From CAYZQE01 sp964480635 (GTDB lineage Bacteria > Pseudomonadota > Gammaproteobacteria > GCA-001735895): a stretch of 28,017 nucleotides of DNA. The stretch is taken from NCBI GenBank assembly GCA_964480635.1, contig CAYZQE010000020.1:1-28017 (forward strand), given 5' to 3'. A model generated the notes under the pieces. That model did no database searches. It was given only the letters and a program-made list of their open reading frames with translations, and was not told the DNA's origin. The position numbers were made by a program, and so were the translations under genes. Each line of letters begins with the position of its first letter. Positions within the stretch are counted from its first letter, which is position 1. Below are positions 7,615-15,638 of the stretch, piece after piece.

Positions 7615-7965
7615 ATGAATAAAAATAAATCACGTATTCGTAGAGCAACTCGTACCCGCGCAAAGATTAAATCTTTAGCGGTTAATCGTTTGTCAGTTCA
7701 TAAGACTCCACGTCATACATATGCACAGATAATTTCAGCTGATAATGTTGTATTGGCTTCTGCTTCTACTCTTAATGCCGATATTAAATCTAGTGTAAAA
7801 AATGGTTCAAATATCGAGGCGGCAATTGTTGTTGGTAAATCAATTGCAGAAAAGTCTATTTCAGCAGGTGTTAAAAGCGTAGCTTTTGATCGTTCTGGTT
7901 TTAAGTTTCATGGTCGTATTAAAGCATTAGCTGATGCCGCCCGTGAACAAGGTTTAGAGTTTTAA
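7615..7965 (+). CDS. rplR: 50S ribosomal protein L18
   Basis: The 116-residue product has a basic N-terminus (MNKNKSRIRRATRTRAKI), the SVHKTPRHTYAQII segment, and the C-terminal AFDRSGFKFHGRIKALADAA and REQGLEF motifs of L18. It binds 5S rRNA together with L5 and carries it into the central protuberance. It is separated from rpsE by 12 bases. Confidence 0.97.
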   Translation: MNKNKSRIRRATRTRAKIKSLAVNRLSVHKTPRHTYAQIISADNVVLASASTLNADIKSSVKNGSNIEAAIVVGKSIAEKSISAGVKSVAFDRSGFKFHGRIKALADAAREQGLEF

Positions 7966-7977
7966 TAAGAGATAATT

Positions 7978-8475
7978 ATGGCAGATAATCAAAAATCAGA
8001 TGATCTAATTGAAAAGCTTGTTGCGGTAAATCGTGTTGCAAAAGTTGTCAAAGGTGGTCGTCAATTCGGTTTTACAGCATTGACAGTAGTTGGTGATGGT
8101 AATGGCAAAGTTGGATTTGGCTATGGTAAAGCTCGTGAAGTACCTTTAGCTATTCAAAAAGCAATGGATAAAGCGCGTGCAAGTTTAATTAATGTTGCAA
8201 TTACTGATGGTACTTTACAATATCCTATTAATGCTCGTCATGGTGCTGCTAAAGTATATATGCAGCCTGCATCTGAAGGTACCGGCGTCATTGCTGGTGG
8301 TGCTATGCGCGCCGTATTTGAAGTTGTCGGCGTTAGAAATGTTTTGGCTAAGTGTAACGGTTCTAGAAACCCTATAAATTTAGTAAGAGCAACGATCGAA
8401 GGTCTTAAAAATATGCGTTCACCAGAATTTATCGCTTCTAAGCGTGGTAAATCTGTTGAAGAGATTAAAGGTTAA
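7978..8475 (+). CDS. rpsE: 30S ribosomal protein S5
   Basis: The 165-residue product has the N-terminal double-stranded RNA-binding-like domain (LIEKLVAVNRVAKVVKGGRQ and GDGNGKVGFGYGKAREVP, about residues 10-63) and the C-terminal domain with PASEGTGVIAGGAMRAVFEV. S5 works with S4 and S12 in decoding accuracy and lines the mRNA entry. It is five bases from rpmD. Confidence 0.98.
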   Translation: MADNQKSDDLIEKLVAVNRVAKVVKGGRQFGFTALTVVGDGNGKVGFGYGKAREVPLAIQKAMDKARASLINVAITDGTLQYPINARHGAAKVYMQPASEGTGVIAGGAMRAVFEVVGVRNVLAKCNGSRNPINLVRATIEGLKNMRSPEFIASKRGKSVEEIKG

Positions 8476-8480
8476 TTAAA

Positions 8481-8687
8481 ATGGCTAAAGCTCCTAATAA
8501 AGAAATCACTCAAAAAGTGAAGGTGACATTATTTAAAAGTCTTAACGGGCGTTTAAAGTCACATAAAGCTTGTGTTGCAGGTCTAGGTATTCGTCGTATT
8601 CATCAAACTGTTGAAGTGTTCGATACTCCTGAAAACCGTGGCATGATCAATAAAGTTAATTACATGCTTAAAGTTGAGGCTATCTAA
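8481..8687 (+). CDS. rpmD: 50S ribosomal protein L30
   Basis: The 68-residue product contains KVTLFKSLNGRLKSHKACV, GLGIRRIHQTVEVFDTPENR and GMINKVNYMLKVEAI, the full L30 fold. It is about nine residues longer at the N-terminus (MAKAPNKEI) than the E. coli protein, a common difference. The ATG follows the rpsE stop by five bases. The TAA stop overlaps the rplO start by one base (TAATG). Confidence 0.95.
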   Translation: MAKAPNKEITQKVKVTLFKSLNGRLKSHKACVAGLGIRRIHQTVEVFDTPENRGMINKVNYMLKVEAI

Positions 8688-9121
8688 TGTTTTTAAATAC
8701 AATTAAACCTGCAGATGGGTCGACTAAAAACCGTAAACGTTGTGGTCGTGGCATTGGTTCTGGTCTTGGTAAAACTTGTGGGCGTGGTCATAAAGGCCAA
8801 AAATCTCGTTCTGGTGGGCAAACTCCCATTGGTTTTGAAGGTGGTCAAATGCCTTTGCAAAGACGTTTGCCTAAATTTGGTTTTCGTTCTAGAAAAGCTA
8901 AATACTCAGCTGAAGTCCGTTTATCTGAAATCATGAAAATGGAAACAGATACTATTGATTTAGCGATTTTAATAAAAGCTAACTTTGTACCTTCAATTAC
9001 AAAGCAAGCTAAAGTTATTTTATCCGGTGAAATTACTAAAGCAGTAACAATAAAAGGCTTAAAGGTCACTAAAGGTGCCTTAGCTGCAATTGAAGCTGCT
9101 GGTGGAAAGGTAGAAGATTAA
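8687..9121 (+). CDS. rplO: 50S ribosomal protein L15
   Basis: The 144-residue product has the glycine-arginine-rich extension RCGRGIGSGLGKTCGRGHKG and SGGQTPIGFEGGQMPLQRRL (about residues 18-62) that threads through 23S rRNA, then a globular C-terminal domain ending AAIEAAGGKVED. L15 is a late assembly protein of the 50S subunit. It is directly followed by secY after one base. Confidence 0.97.
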   Translation: MFLNTIKPADGSTKNRKRCGRGIGSGLGKTCGRGHKGQKSRSGGQTPIGFEGGQMPLQRRLPKFGFRSRKAKYSAEVRLSEIMKMETDTIDLAILIKANFVPSITKQAKVILSGEITKAVTIKGLKVTKGALAAIEAAGGKVED

Positions 9122-9122
9122 A

Positions 9123-10478
9123 GTGTCTAATTCTTCTTCATCACAGACAGGCGCTGGTCTATCCGGTGGAAATCTTTCTGAGTTAAGAAGAAAGATTTTC
9201 TTCGTGATCGGTGCTTTGATAGTATTCCGTATTGGTACTTTTATACCAGTACCTGGCATCGACGTTAGTGTCATGCAAGAAATTTTTGAACAGCAAAAAA
9301 CTGGCATATTAGGCATGTTTAATATGTTTTCAGGTGGTGCACTTGAAAGAATGTCTATTTTTGCTTTAGGTGTTATGCCCTATATATCTGCATCTATCAT
9401 AATGCAGTTACTGACTGTTGCAGTGCCAACGTTAGAAAAAATTAAGAAAGATGGCGAAGCGGGTAGACGTAAAATAACGCAATATACTCGATACTTTACA
9501 GTTGTTCTTGCTTCGGTACAGTCAATCGGCATTGCTATAGCACTTCAGAGTCAATCTGCTGGCGGTGGTCAACTGGTTGCCTATACAGGTATTAGTTTTA
9601 TTTTTACAGCTGCGGTTACTTTAGTAACAGGCACTATGTTTTTGATGTGGCTTGGTGAACAAATTACCGAGCGTGGAATTGGAAATGGTATTTCTATATT
9701 GATATTTGGTGGCATTGTCGCTGGGTTGCCCTCGGCTATCGGTGGCACACTAGAATTAGTTAGAACGGGTGAGTTAAGCTCAATTATCATCTTATTTATT
9801 TTTGTCGGTGTCATTGCCGTCACATTCTTTGTTGTCTTTATTGAACGTGGACAACGTAGAATTACTGTTAACTATGCAAAAAGGCAGCAGGGTAGAAAGA
9901 TGTTTGCTGCTCAATCAAGCCATTTACCCTTAAAGCTGAATATGGCTGGCGTTATTCCACCCATCTTTGCATCTAGTATTATTTTATTTCCTGCTACAAT
10001 GGGTAGTTGGTTTGGACAGCAAGAAGGTATGCGCTGGTTACAAGACATGTCTGCGGCATTATCACCGGGCCAGCCTCTATATGTCATGTTTTATGCTGCA
10101 GCTATAATATTCTTTTGTTTCTTTTATACCGCGTTAGTTTTTAACGCTAAAGAAACAGCAGAAAATTTACAGAAATCAGGTGCTTTTATACCTGGTATTC
10201 GCCCTGGAAATCAAACGGCAAAATATATTGATGGCGTTATGTCGAGATTAACTCTAGTGGGTGCTTTATACATCACCCTAGTTTGTTTGTTGCCTGAGTT
10301 TTTGATTTTATTTTGGAATGTACCTTTTTACTTTGGTGGTACATCACTTCTCATTATTGTTGTTGTTGTTATGGATTTCATGGCTCAAGTTCAAGCTCAA
10401 ATGATGAGCAACCAGTATGATGGTTTAATGAAGAAAGCTAATTTTAAAGGTCTCGGTAAACCCGGGACTGTTAAGTAA
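9123..10478 (+). CDS. secY: Protein translocase channel subunit SecY
   Basis: SecY forms the pore of the SecYEG channel in the inner membrane. The 451-residue product shows about ten hydrophobic segments. TM1 with the plug region is at about residues 21-45 (FIPVPGID), and GGALERMSIFALGVMPYISA follows. The cytoplasmic loop FIERGQRRITVNYAKRQQGR lies near residues 238-257, and AQMMSNQYDGLMKKANFKG is at the C-terminus. Translation starts with GTG one base after the rplO stop, giving MSNSSSSQTG. Its usual place after rplO ties export capacity to ribosome production. Confidence 0.97.
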   Translation: MSNSSSSQTGAGLSGGNLSELRRKIFFVIGALIVFRIGTFIPVPGIDVSVMQEIFEQQKTGILGMFNMFSGGALERMSIFALGVMPYISASIIMQLLTVAVPTLEKIKKDGEAGRRKITQYTRYFTVVLASVQSIGIAIALQSQSAGGGQLVAYTGISFIFTAAVTLVTGTMFLMWLGEQITERGIGNGISILIFGGIVAGLPSAIGGTLELVRTGELSSIIILFIFVGVIAVTFFVVFIERGQRRITVNYAKRQQGRKMFAAQSSHLPLKLNMAGVIPPIFASSIILFPATMGSWFGQQEGMRWLQDMSAALSPGQPLYVMFYAAAIIFFCFFYTALVFNAKETAENLQKSGAFIPGIRPGNQTAKYIDGVMSRLTLVGALYITLVCLLPEFLILFWNVPFYFGGTSLLIIVVVVMDFMAQVQAQMMSNQYDGLMKKANFKGLGKPGTVK

Positions 10479-10505
10479 ACTTTAAAGAATATAATAGAGA
10501 CAATT

Positions 10506-10619
10506 ATGAAAGTTCGTGCATCAGTTAAAAAAATGTGTCGCAATTGTAAAGTGATCCGTAGAAACGGCGCAGTTCGTATCATTTGTAAAGACCCTAGACA
10601 TAAACAGCGTCAAGGTTAA
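10506..10619 (+). CDS. rpmJ: 50S ribosomal protein L36, zinc-binding form
   Basis: This is a 37-residue protein, MKVRASVKKMCRNCKVIRRN followed by GAVRIICKDPRHKQRQG. Cys11, Cys14, Cys27 and His32 form the zinc site of the C-plus form, so ribosome assembly here depends on zinc for this subunit. It follows secY by 27 bases, as in E. coli, and closes the spc block. A 127-base gap with promoter-like and hairpin signals separates it from rpsM. Confidence 0.97.
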   Translation: MKVRASVKKMCRNCKVIRRNGAVRIICKDPRHKQRQG

Positions 10620-10670
10620 TTGTATAACTAACGTTATATAAGTATTTTAGTAAATTATTACAAAGTCTTA

Positions 10671-10699
10671 TTGATTTTGTTTGTAATGCCGGATAGAAT
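10671..10699 (+). promoter_or_regulatory. Candidate sigma-70 promoter of the alpha operon
   Basis: TTGATT (10671-10676) and TAGAAT (10694-10699) are spaced 17 bases apart and are followed by the GC-rich discriminator CGCCGGCC. Transcription would begin near 10706, about 40 bases before rpsM. The layout closely parallels the promoter between rpsJ and rplC. The -10 element lies inside the loop of the hairpin at 10688-10706, so the two readings compete or overlap. Confidence 0.5.
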
Positions 10700-10712
10700 C
10701 GCCGGCCTTTTT
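10688..10712 (+). terminator. Possible weak terminator or attenuator between spc and alpha operons
   Basis: GCCGG (10688-10692) pairs with CCGGC (10702-10706) around a 9-base loop, and one C later comes a run of five T (10708-10712). The stem is short but all GC. A longer outer inverted repeat, TTACAAA (10658-10664) with TTTGTAA (10680-10686), lies just ahead. It could partly stop transcripts arriving from secY-rpmJ while the overlapping promoter restarts the alpha operon. Strength cannot be judged by eye. Confidence 0.4.
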
Positions 10713-10746
10713 GTTATCCTAAATTAAGTCAGGAGTAAGAGTTTAG

Positions 10747-11103
10747 ATGGCTCGTATCGCAGGTGTAAACGTACCAGACAATAAACATACCGTTATTGCA
10801 TTAACGTCAATTTATGGTGTTGGTAGAACTATTTCGAAAAATATTTGTAAAGATTCAGGTATTAGTCCAGATACAAAGATCAGAAATCTAACTGAGCCTC
10901 AGCTTGATTCGATTCGTGATCTTGTTAATGGCTTAACGACTGAAGGCGATTTACGTAGAGAAATCTCTATGAATATAAAGCGTCTTATGGATTTAGGTTC
11001 GAACCGTGGAATTCGTCATAGACGTGGTCTACCAGTTCGAGGCCAACGTACAAAAACAAACGCTCGTACTCGTAAAGGGCCTCGTCGTCCTATCAAACGA
11101 TAA
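10747..11103 (+). CDS. rpsM: 30S ribosomal protein S13
   Basis: The 118-residue product starts MARIAGVNVPDNKHTVIALT and ends with RGIRHRRGLPVRGQRTKTNA and the basic tail RKGPRRPIKR. S13 lies at the top of the 30S head, bridges to the 50S subunit and contacts P-site tRNA. The start is preceded by CAGGAGTAAGAG, a strong Shine-Dalgarno. It is the first gene of the alpha operon, behind the candidate promoter. Confidence 0.98.
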   Translation: MARIAGVNVPDNKHTVIALTSIYGVGRTISKNICKDSGISPDTKIRNLTEPQLDSIRDLVNGLTTEGDLRREISMNIKRLMDLGSNRGIRHRRGLPVRGQRTKTNARTRKGPRRPIKR

Positions 11104-11139
11104 TCGATCTACACAAATAACATTTGAGACATAGGCATT

Positions 11140-11529
11140 ATGGCTGATAATTCATCACGTTCTAAAAAGAAAGTTAAACGTAACGTCTCTGACGGCGTTG
11201 TTCATATCCACGCAACGTTTAACAATACCATTATCACAATTACTGATCGTCAAGGTAATACTCTTGCTTGGGCTACAGCAGGTGGCTCTGGTTTTCGTGG
11301 TTCACGTAAAAGTACACCATTTGCAGCTCAGGTTGCATCAGAGAAAGCTGGTTTAGTTGCTCAAGATATGGGCATGAAAACAGTTGAAGTTATGGTAAAA
11401 GGCCCTGGCCCTGGACGTGATTCAGCTGTTAGAGCTTTAAATAATATTGGTTTTAAAGTAACTCGTATCGACGATATTACTCCAATTCCACATAATGGTT
11501 GTCGTCCGCCTAAAAGACGTAGAGTGTAA
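11140..11529 (+). CDS. rpsK: 30S ribosomal protein S11
   Basis: The 129-residue product contains GVVHIHATFNNTIITITDRQ, GGSGFRGSRKSTPFAAQVA and the C-terminal ITPIPHNGCRPPKRRRV, a complete S11. It lies on the 30S platform next to the anti-Shine-Dalgarno end of 16S rRNA. A 36-base gap separates it from rpsM and 12 bases from rpsD; no promoter stands out in either gap. Confidence 0.98.
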   Translation: MADNSSRSKKKVKRNVSDGVVHIHATFNNTIITITDRQGNTLAWATAGGSGFRGSRKSTPFAAQVASEKAGLVAQDMGMKTVEVMVKGPGPGRDSAVRALNNIGFKVTRIDDITPIPHNGCRPPKRRRV

Positions 11530-11541
11530 TAGGAGTTTATT

Positions 11542-12168
11542 ATGGCTAGATATTTAGGACCTAAATGTAAATTAATGCGCCGTGAAGGTGTTGACTTAAA
11601 TTTAAAATCTTCTCGTAGAGATGTTGCAACTAAATGCAAAATGGAGAATCCTCCTGGGCAGCATGGTGTTGGTACTCGTCAAGCACGTTTATCTGATTAT
11701 GGTTTACAGCTACGTGAAAAGCAAAAATTACGTAGAACTTACGGCGTTTTAGAAAAGCAATTTTTAAATTATTATAAAGAAGCTTCTCGTATTAAAGGCT
11801 CTACAGGTGAAAATTTATTACAACTTCTTGAATGTCGTTTAGATAACGTTGTTTATAGAATGGGTTTTGGTTCTACTAGAGCTGAAGCACGTCAATTAGT
11901 AAGTCATAAAAGCATTCTTGTGAATGGCAATGTTGTAAATATTGCTTCATTTATGGTGAAGCCTTCTGATGTTGTTAGTGTCAGTGAGAAGTCTCGTAAG
12001 CAAGTCCGTGTTACCGAAGCAATGGCTTTAGCTGATCAATCAGGCTTTGCTGATTGGATTGATGTGAATCATTCTAATTTTGAAGGTACTTTTAAAGCAC
12101 TTCCTGAAAGATCTGAATTACCTGCCGACATCAATGAATCACTTGTTGTTGAATTGTACTCTAAGTAA
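11542..12168 (+). CDS. rpsD: 30S ribosomal protein S4
   Basis: The 208-residue product has MARYLGPKCKLMRREGVDL, the conserved GQHG and RLSDYGLQLREKQKLRRTYG segment, and an S4 RNA-binding domain (RLDNVVYRMGFGSTRAEARQ, about residues 94-113). S4 starts assembly of the 30S body and affects decoding accuracy. In E. coli it represses the alpha operon by binding the rpsM leader. Whether the 10620-10746 region can form that pseudoknot was not resolved by eye. An AGGAG ribosome-binding site precedes the ATG. Confidence 0.98.
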   Translation: MARYLGPKCKLMRREGVDLNLKSSRRDVATKCKMENPPGQHGVGTRQARLSDYGLQLREKQKLRRTYGVLEKQFLNYYKEASRIKGSTGENLLQLLECRLDNVVYRMGFGSTRAEARQLVSHKSILVNGNVVNIASFMVKPSDVVSVSEKSRKQVRVTEAMALADQSGFADWIDVNHSNFEGTFKALPERSELPADINESLVVELYSK

Positions 12169-12211
12169 TTATTTACTAGTTACTACTACCCAATAGTTTA
12201 GGAATATCTAA

Positions 12212-13213
12212 ATGGCAAATATTACACAATCTGACTTGCTTAAACCTCGTCATGTTAAATTAGAAGAAACTCATAACAATAGAGCTAAAGTTTCTATTGA
12301 GCCATTAGAGCGTGGTTTTGGTCACACTCTTGGTAATGCTTTAAGAAGAATACTTTTGTCGTCTATTCCTGGTAGTGCTGTTGTAGATATACAAATTGAT
12401 GGTGTTCTACACGAATATACAAGTATTGAAGGCGTGCAAGAAGATGTGCTTAACATCATGCTTAACTTAAAAGAAGTCGGCATTGTCATGCATTCTAAAG
12501 ATGAAGCCTTCATCAGTGTTTCTAAGAAAGGGCCGGGTAATCTAACGGCTGGTGATATAGCAGCTGATCACGATATGGAGATTGTTAATCCTGATTTCGT
12601 TATTGCGCATATCACTAAAGATGTTGAGTTAACTATTAATTTACACATTTTAAATGGTCGTGGATATCAACCTGCAAATACTCGTAATCTATCTGAAGAG
12701 GACGCTACATTAGGGAAGTTACAGCTTGATGCTTCATTCTCTCCCATTATGAAAGTTGCTTATAGTGTTGAAACTGCACGTGTTGAGCAGAGTACAAATT
12801 TAGACAAATTAATAATTGATATTGAAACAAATGGTACAATTGATCCTGAAGAAGCAGTTCGTTATGCTGGAAGTATCTTAAAAGATCAATTATCAGTATT
12901 TGTTAATTTTGAAGGTTCTGAAGAAATTATCGAAGAAGAGCCTGAGTCTCAAATAGATCCAATTTTATTGCGCCCTGTTGATGATCTTGAGCTTACAGTT
13001 CGTTCAGCAAATTGCTTAAAAGCAGAAAATATTTATTACATTGGTGATTTAATCCAGCGTACAGAAGTAGAATTACTTAAGACGCCTAATTTAGGAAAAA
13101 AATCACTTACAGAAATTAAAGATGTCTTGGCATCTTATAGTTTATCATTAGGAATGCGTTTAGAGAATTGGCCACCTGCCAGCATCGAAAACGATTCAAA
13201 GTTAGCAGGTTAA
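12212..13213 (+). CDS. rpoA: DNA-directed RNA polymerase alpha subunit
   Basis: The 333-residue product has the N-terminal assembly domain with PLERGFGHTLGNALRRILLS (about residues 31-50). An acidic linker (EEIIEEEPES) leads to the C-terminal domain LTVRSANCLKAENIYYIGDL through LGMRLENWPP (about residues 261-322), which contacts UP elements and activators. This domain is nearly identical to that of enteric bacteria. The gene lies 43 bases after rpsD and nine before rplQ, in the standard alpha operon order. Confidence 0.98.
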   Translation: MANITQSDLLKPRHVKLEETHNNRAKVSIEPLERGFGHTLGNALRRILLSSIPGSAVVDIQIDGVLHEYTSIEGVQEDVLNIMLNLKEVGIVMHSKDEAFISVSKKGPGNLTAGDIAADHDMEIVNPDFVIAHITKDVELTINLHILNGRGYQPANTRNLSEEDATLGKLQLDASFSPIMKVAYSVETARVEQSTNLDKLIIDIETNGTIDPEEAVRYAGSILKDQLSVFVNFEGSEEIIEEEPESQIDPILLRPVDDLELTVRSANCLKAENIYYIGDLIQRTEVELLKTPNLGKKSLTEIKDVLASYSLSLGMRLENWPPASIENDSKLAG

Positions 13214-13222
13214 GAGGTAACT

Positions 13223-13585
13223 ATGCGTCATCGTCAGAGTGGTCGTCAACTCAATAGAAACAGTTCTCATCGAAAAGCTATGTTTAAAAATATGGCTGCT
13301 TCATTATTTGATCATGAAGTGATTAAAACAACTTTACCAAAAGCTAAAGAGCTTCGTAAAGTCGCTGAGCCTTTAATTACTTTAGCTAAGGTTGATAGTG
13401 TTGCTAATCGCCGTTTAGCGTTTAGTCGTCTACGTGACAAGGAAATGGTCGCTAAACTATTTGCTGAGCTTGGTCCTCGTTTTAAAGAGCGTCCAGGTGG
13501 CTATATGCGAATCCTTAAGTGTGGTTTTCGCACCGGTGATAAAGCACCTATGGCTTATGTAGAATTGGTTGATCGAAAAGATTAG
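13223..13585 (+). CDS. rplQ: 50S ribosomal protein L17
   Basis: The 120-residue product starts MRHRQSGRQLNRNSSHRKAM and has KTTLPKAKELRKVAEPLITL and RPGGYMRILKCGFRTGDKAP, the full L17 core without a long C-terminal extension. L17 lies near the tunnel exit. It is the last gene of the ribosomal block. AAGAGGTAACT precedes its start, and a strong hairpin with a T-run follows about 20 bases after its stop. Confidence 0.98.
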   Translation: MRHRQSGRQLNRNSSHRKAMFKNMAASLFDHEVIKTTLPKAKELRKVAEPLITLAKVDSVANRRLAFSRLRDKEMVAKLFAELGPRFKERPGGYMRILKCGFRTGDKAPMAYVELVDRKD

Positions 13586-13605
13586 CCTTAATTTTATATA
13601 GTTAT

Positions 13606-13631
13606 AAAAAAGCCACTATGTGGCTTTTTTT
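13606..13631. terminator. Bidirectional terminator after rplQ
   Basis: AAAAAAGCCAC (13606-13616) and GTGGCTTTTTT (13620-13630) form a perfect 11-bp stem around the loop TAT. The T-run continues on the + strand, and the A-run provides a T-run on the - strand. It ends the alpha operon and could also catch read-through from ssb. Confidence 0.9.
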
Positions 13632-13654
13632 ATGTCTGTTAGAAAGTTTAACTC

Positions 13655-13681
13655 AAAAAAAATCCTGCGAATGCAGGATTT
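13655..13681 (-). terminator. Terminator of ssb
   Basis: AAATCCTGC (13660-13668) and GCAGGATTT (13673-13681) pair around GAAT. On the - strand the hairpin is followed by a run of T (the A-run ending at 13655 on the + strand). It lies just downstream of the ssb stop, separate from the rplQ terminator. Confidence 0.85.
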
Positions 13682-13702
13682 ATATATTTACTTTGATGCG
13701 TA

Positions 13703-14188
13703 TCAAAAAGGTATGTCGTCAAAACCTTCATCGACAGGTGGTGCATCAAAATTAGTGGGTGCTGCTGCTTTTTGTGCTGGTTCAGTCGGTTGCTGTTGTT
13801 GGCGTTGTTGCTGATTAGGGTTAAATGCAGCCGTGCCGCCTGATGTGTCTGCTCGAGCACCAAGCATTTGCATCTCGTTAGCGACTATCTCTGTACTATA
13901 GCGGTCTTGACCGTTTTGATCTTGCCATTTGCGGGTTTGAATTTTACCTTCAAAATAGACCTGCTGGCCTTTGCGTAAATACTGTGCAGCAATTTCAGCT
14001 AGTTTGCCAAATATGACAATTCTATGCCACTCTGTCTTTTCGACGTTCTCACCTGTCGTTTTATCTTTCCACGATTCATTCGTGGCAACAGAGACGTTAA
14101 CGACAGCGCTACCACTGGCCGTATATTTAACATCGGGATCTTTTCCTAACGTACCTACTATAATTGCTTTGTTGACGCCTCTTGCCAT
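13703..14188 (-). CDS. ssb: Single-stranded DNA-binding protein
   Basis: The 161-residue product has an N-terminal OB fold (MARGVNKAIIVGTLGKDPDV through EMQMLGARAD, residues 1-114). A glutamine-rich flexible linker follows at about 124-140, and the acidic tip DEGFDDIPF recruits repair and replication partners in E. coli. The protein protects single-stranded DNA during replication and repair. AGGTGA lies six bases before the ATG. It follows the MFS gene by 70 bases on the same strand, and two hairpins end it. In E. coli ssb is a direct neighbour of uvrA; here about 7.4 kb separates them. Confidence 0.97.
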   Translation of the reverse strand: MARGVNKAIIVGTLGKDPDVKYTASGSAVVNVSVATNESWKDKTTGENVEKTEWHRIVIFGKLAEIAAQYLRKGQQVYFEGKIQTRKWQDQNGQDRYSTEIVANEMQMLGARADTSGGTAAFNPNQQQRQQQQPTEPAQKAAAPTNFDAPPVDEGFDDIPF

Positions 14189-14258
14189 TATTTCACCTAT
14201 AATTTGTTTAATTTATTTTGCTATTTTACACACTCATTGATTAAGAAGCGAGGTATGG

Positions 14259-15611
14259 CTAGATGAAAATATTTTTTAATGACTCTTCTTTAAATATTCT
14301 TTTATCAATCTTTAAGTAAGCAATTTTGTCGTCAATAAAAATAGATACATCGTTAACACCGTTTATGCTTAGAATTTTGTCTTTACATTCAGAAATATCA
14401 ACAATGTCATGCCCAGATAAATTAAAAACAAACGAAGAGAGGGCTTTTGGATTTTTCATAGTGATGACAATAAAAAGCCAGAATATAAATAAAACGGTTG
14501 CAAAGGTATATACCATTTGTATTCCGTAATCACCATATAACCAGCCTCCTGAGACGCCACCTAAAAACGCGCCAATGAATTGAAAGGTAGAAAACACACC
14601 CATTGCTGTGCCTTTATTGCCTGCGGGTGAAAGCTTAGCAATTAATGAGGGGAGAACTGACTCTAAAAAATTAAAGCCGGTAAAAAACAACCATAACATG
14701 AAGGCGATACTCAGATAATACTGATAGGTATTCATGCCAACCATAGATAAGACCAGTAATGTTATTCCAACAAGCATCATAGCTTTCATTTTTCTAAATT
14801 TTTCGGCAACGATGATCAGTGGAACCATCGAGATTACTGATAATAGAAAAACGGCAGAGTAGGTTTTCCAATGTTCTTCTACCGGCACATTAAGTTGGTC
14901 GCGTAATATAAGTGGAAATACAACAAAAGTAGCGGCTAAAACGAGATGTAATATTAAGACACCAATATTTATTTTTAAGAGCTCTATATTTGTTACGATT
15001 AATTTAAGAGCTGAAAAATCCATTTGTACATCTCGTTGAAACTTGGATTCGACGGGATTTGGTGTAATGAAGATAATGACCAATATGCCAAGTATTGCTA
15101 ACATCGCATTGATCCAAAAAATACCACTTAAGCCAAAATTTACGGCAAAATATGGCCCTAAAACCATAGATACCATAAAGGAGAATCCAATAGACATCCC
15201 TATAATAGCCATCATTCTGAGGCGAATTTCTTCTCGACTTAAGTCAGCAGCTAAAGCCATTACAACAGCTGCGATAGCGCCCATACCCTGTAATGCTCTA
15301 CCAGCAATAATGCTATAAATAGAGTCTGACATTGCGGCAACGATGCTGCCTAAAAAGAAGATTAAAAGCCCAATGATGATGAGTTTTTTTCTTCCAAAAC
15401 GATCTGACATCATGCCGAATGGGATTTGAAGTAAGCCTTGAGTTAAGCCGTAAATCCCAATGGCTAAGCCCATTAATAAAGGTGTGACGCCACTATATTG
15501 ATCTGCATAAAGGGTGAAGACAGGGAGTATCATAAATAAGCCCATCATTCTTAATGCGTAAACTAACGCTAAGGATGCAGCAGCTTTTTTTTCAGTTTGT
15601 AGTAGTTTCAA
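14259..15611 (-). CDS. YajR-type MFS transporter with C-terminal ferredoxin-like domain
   Basis: The 450-residue product has about twelve hydrophobic segments. The N-terminal half shows LRMMGLFMILPVFTLYADQY, QGLLQIPFGMMSDRFGRKKL (the MFS motif A, about residues 60-79) and GRALQGMGAIAAVVMALAAD, all close to E. coli YajR. The last 50 residues (VNDVSIFIDDKIAYLKIDK) resemble the small YAM domain that YajR carries after its membrane part. The substrate is unknown. The only start that keeps the first membrane helix is TTG at 15611, with no clear Shine-Dalgarno. It lies between the DUF4279-like gene and ssb on the same strand. Confidence 0.88.
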   Translation of the reverse strand: MKLLQTEKKAAASLALVYALRMMGLFMILPVFTLYADQYSGVTPLLMGLAIGIYGLTQGLLQIPFGMMSDRFGRKKLIIIGLLIFFLGSIVAAMSDSIYSIIAGRALQGMGAIAAVVMALAADLSREEIRLRMMAIIGMSIGFSFMVSMVLGPYFAVNFGLSGIFWINAMLAILGILVIIFITPNPVESKFQRDVQMDFSALKLIVTNIELLKINIGVLILHLVLAATFVVFPLILRDQLNVPVEEHWKTYSAVFLLSVISMVPLIIVAEKFRKMKAMMLVGITLLVLSMVGMNTYQYYLSIAFMLWLFFTGFNFLESVLPSLIAKLSPAGNKGTAMGVFSTFQFIGAFLGGVSGGWLYGDYGIQMVYTFATVLFIFWLFIVITMKNPKALSSFVFNLSGHDIVDISECKDKILSINGVNDVSIFIDDKIAYLKIDKRIFKEESLKNIFI

Positions 15612-15638
15612 AGTATGTGTGGTGTAAATTTTATTGGT

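Noticed and set aside
13620..14240. + strand open frames antisense to ssb
   Set aside because: They run opposite to a clear ssb gene with OB fold and acidic tip, and the first begins inside a terminator.
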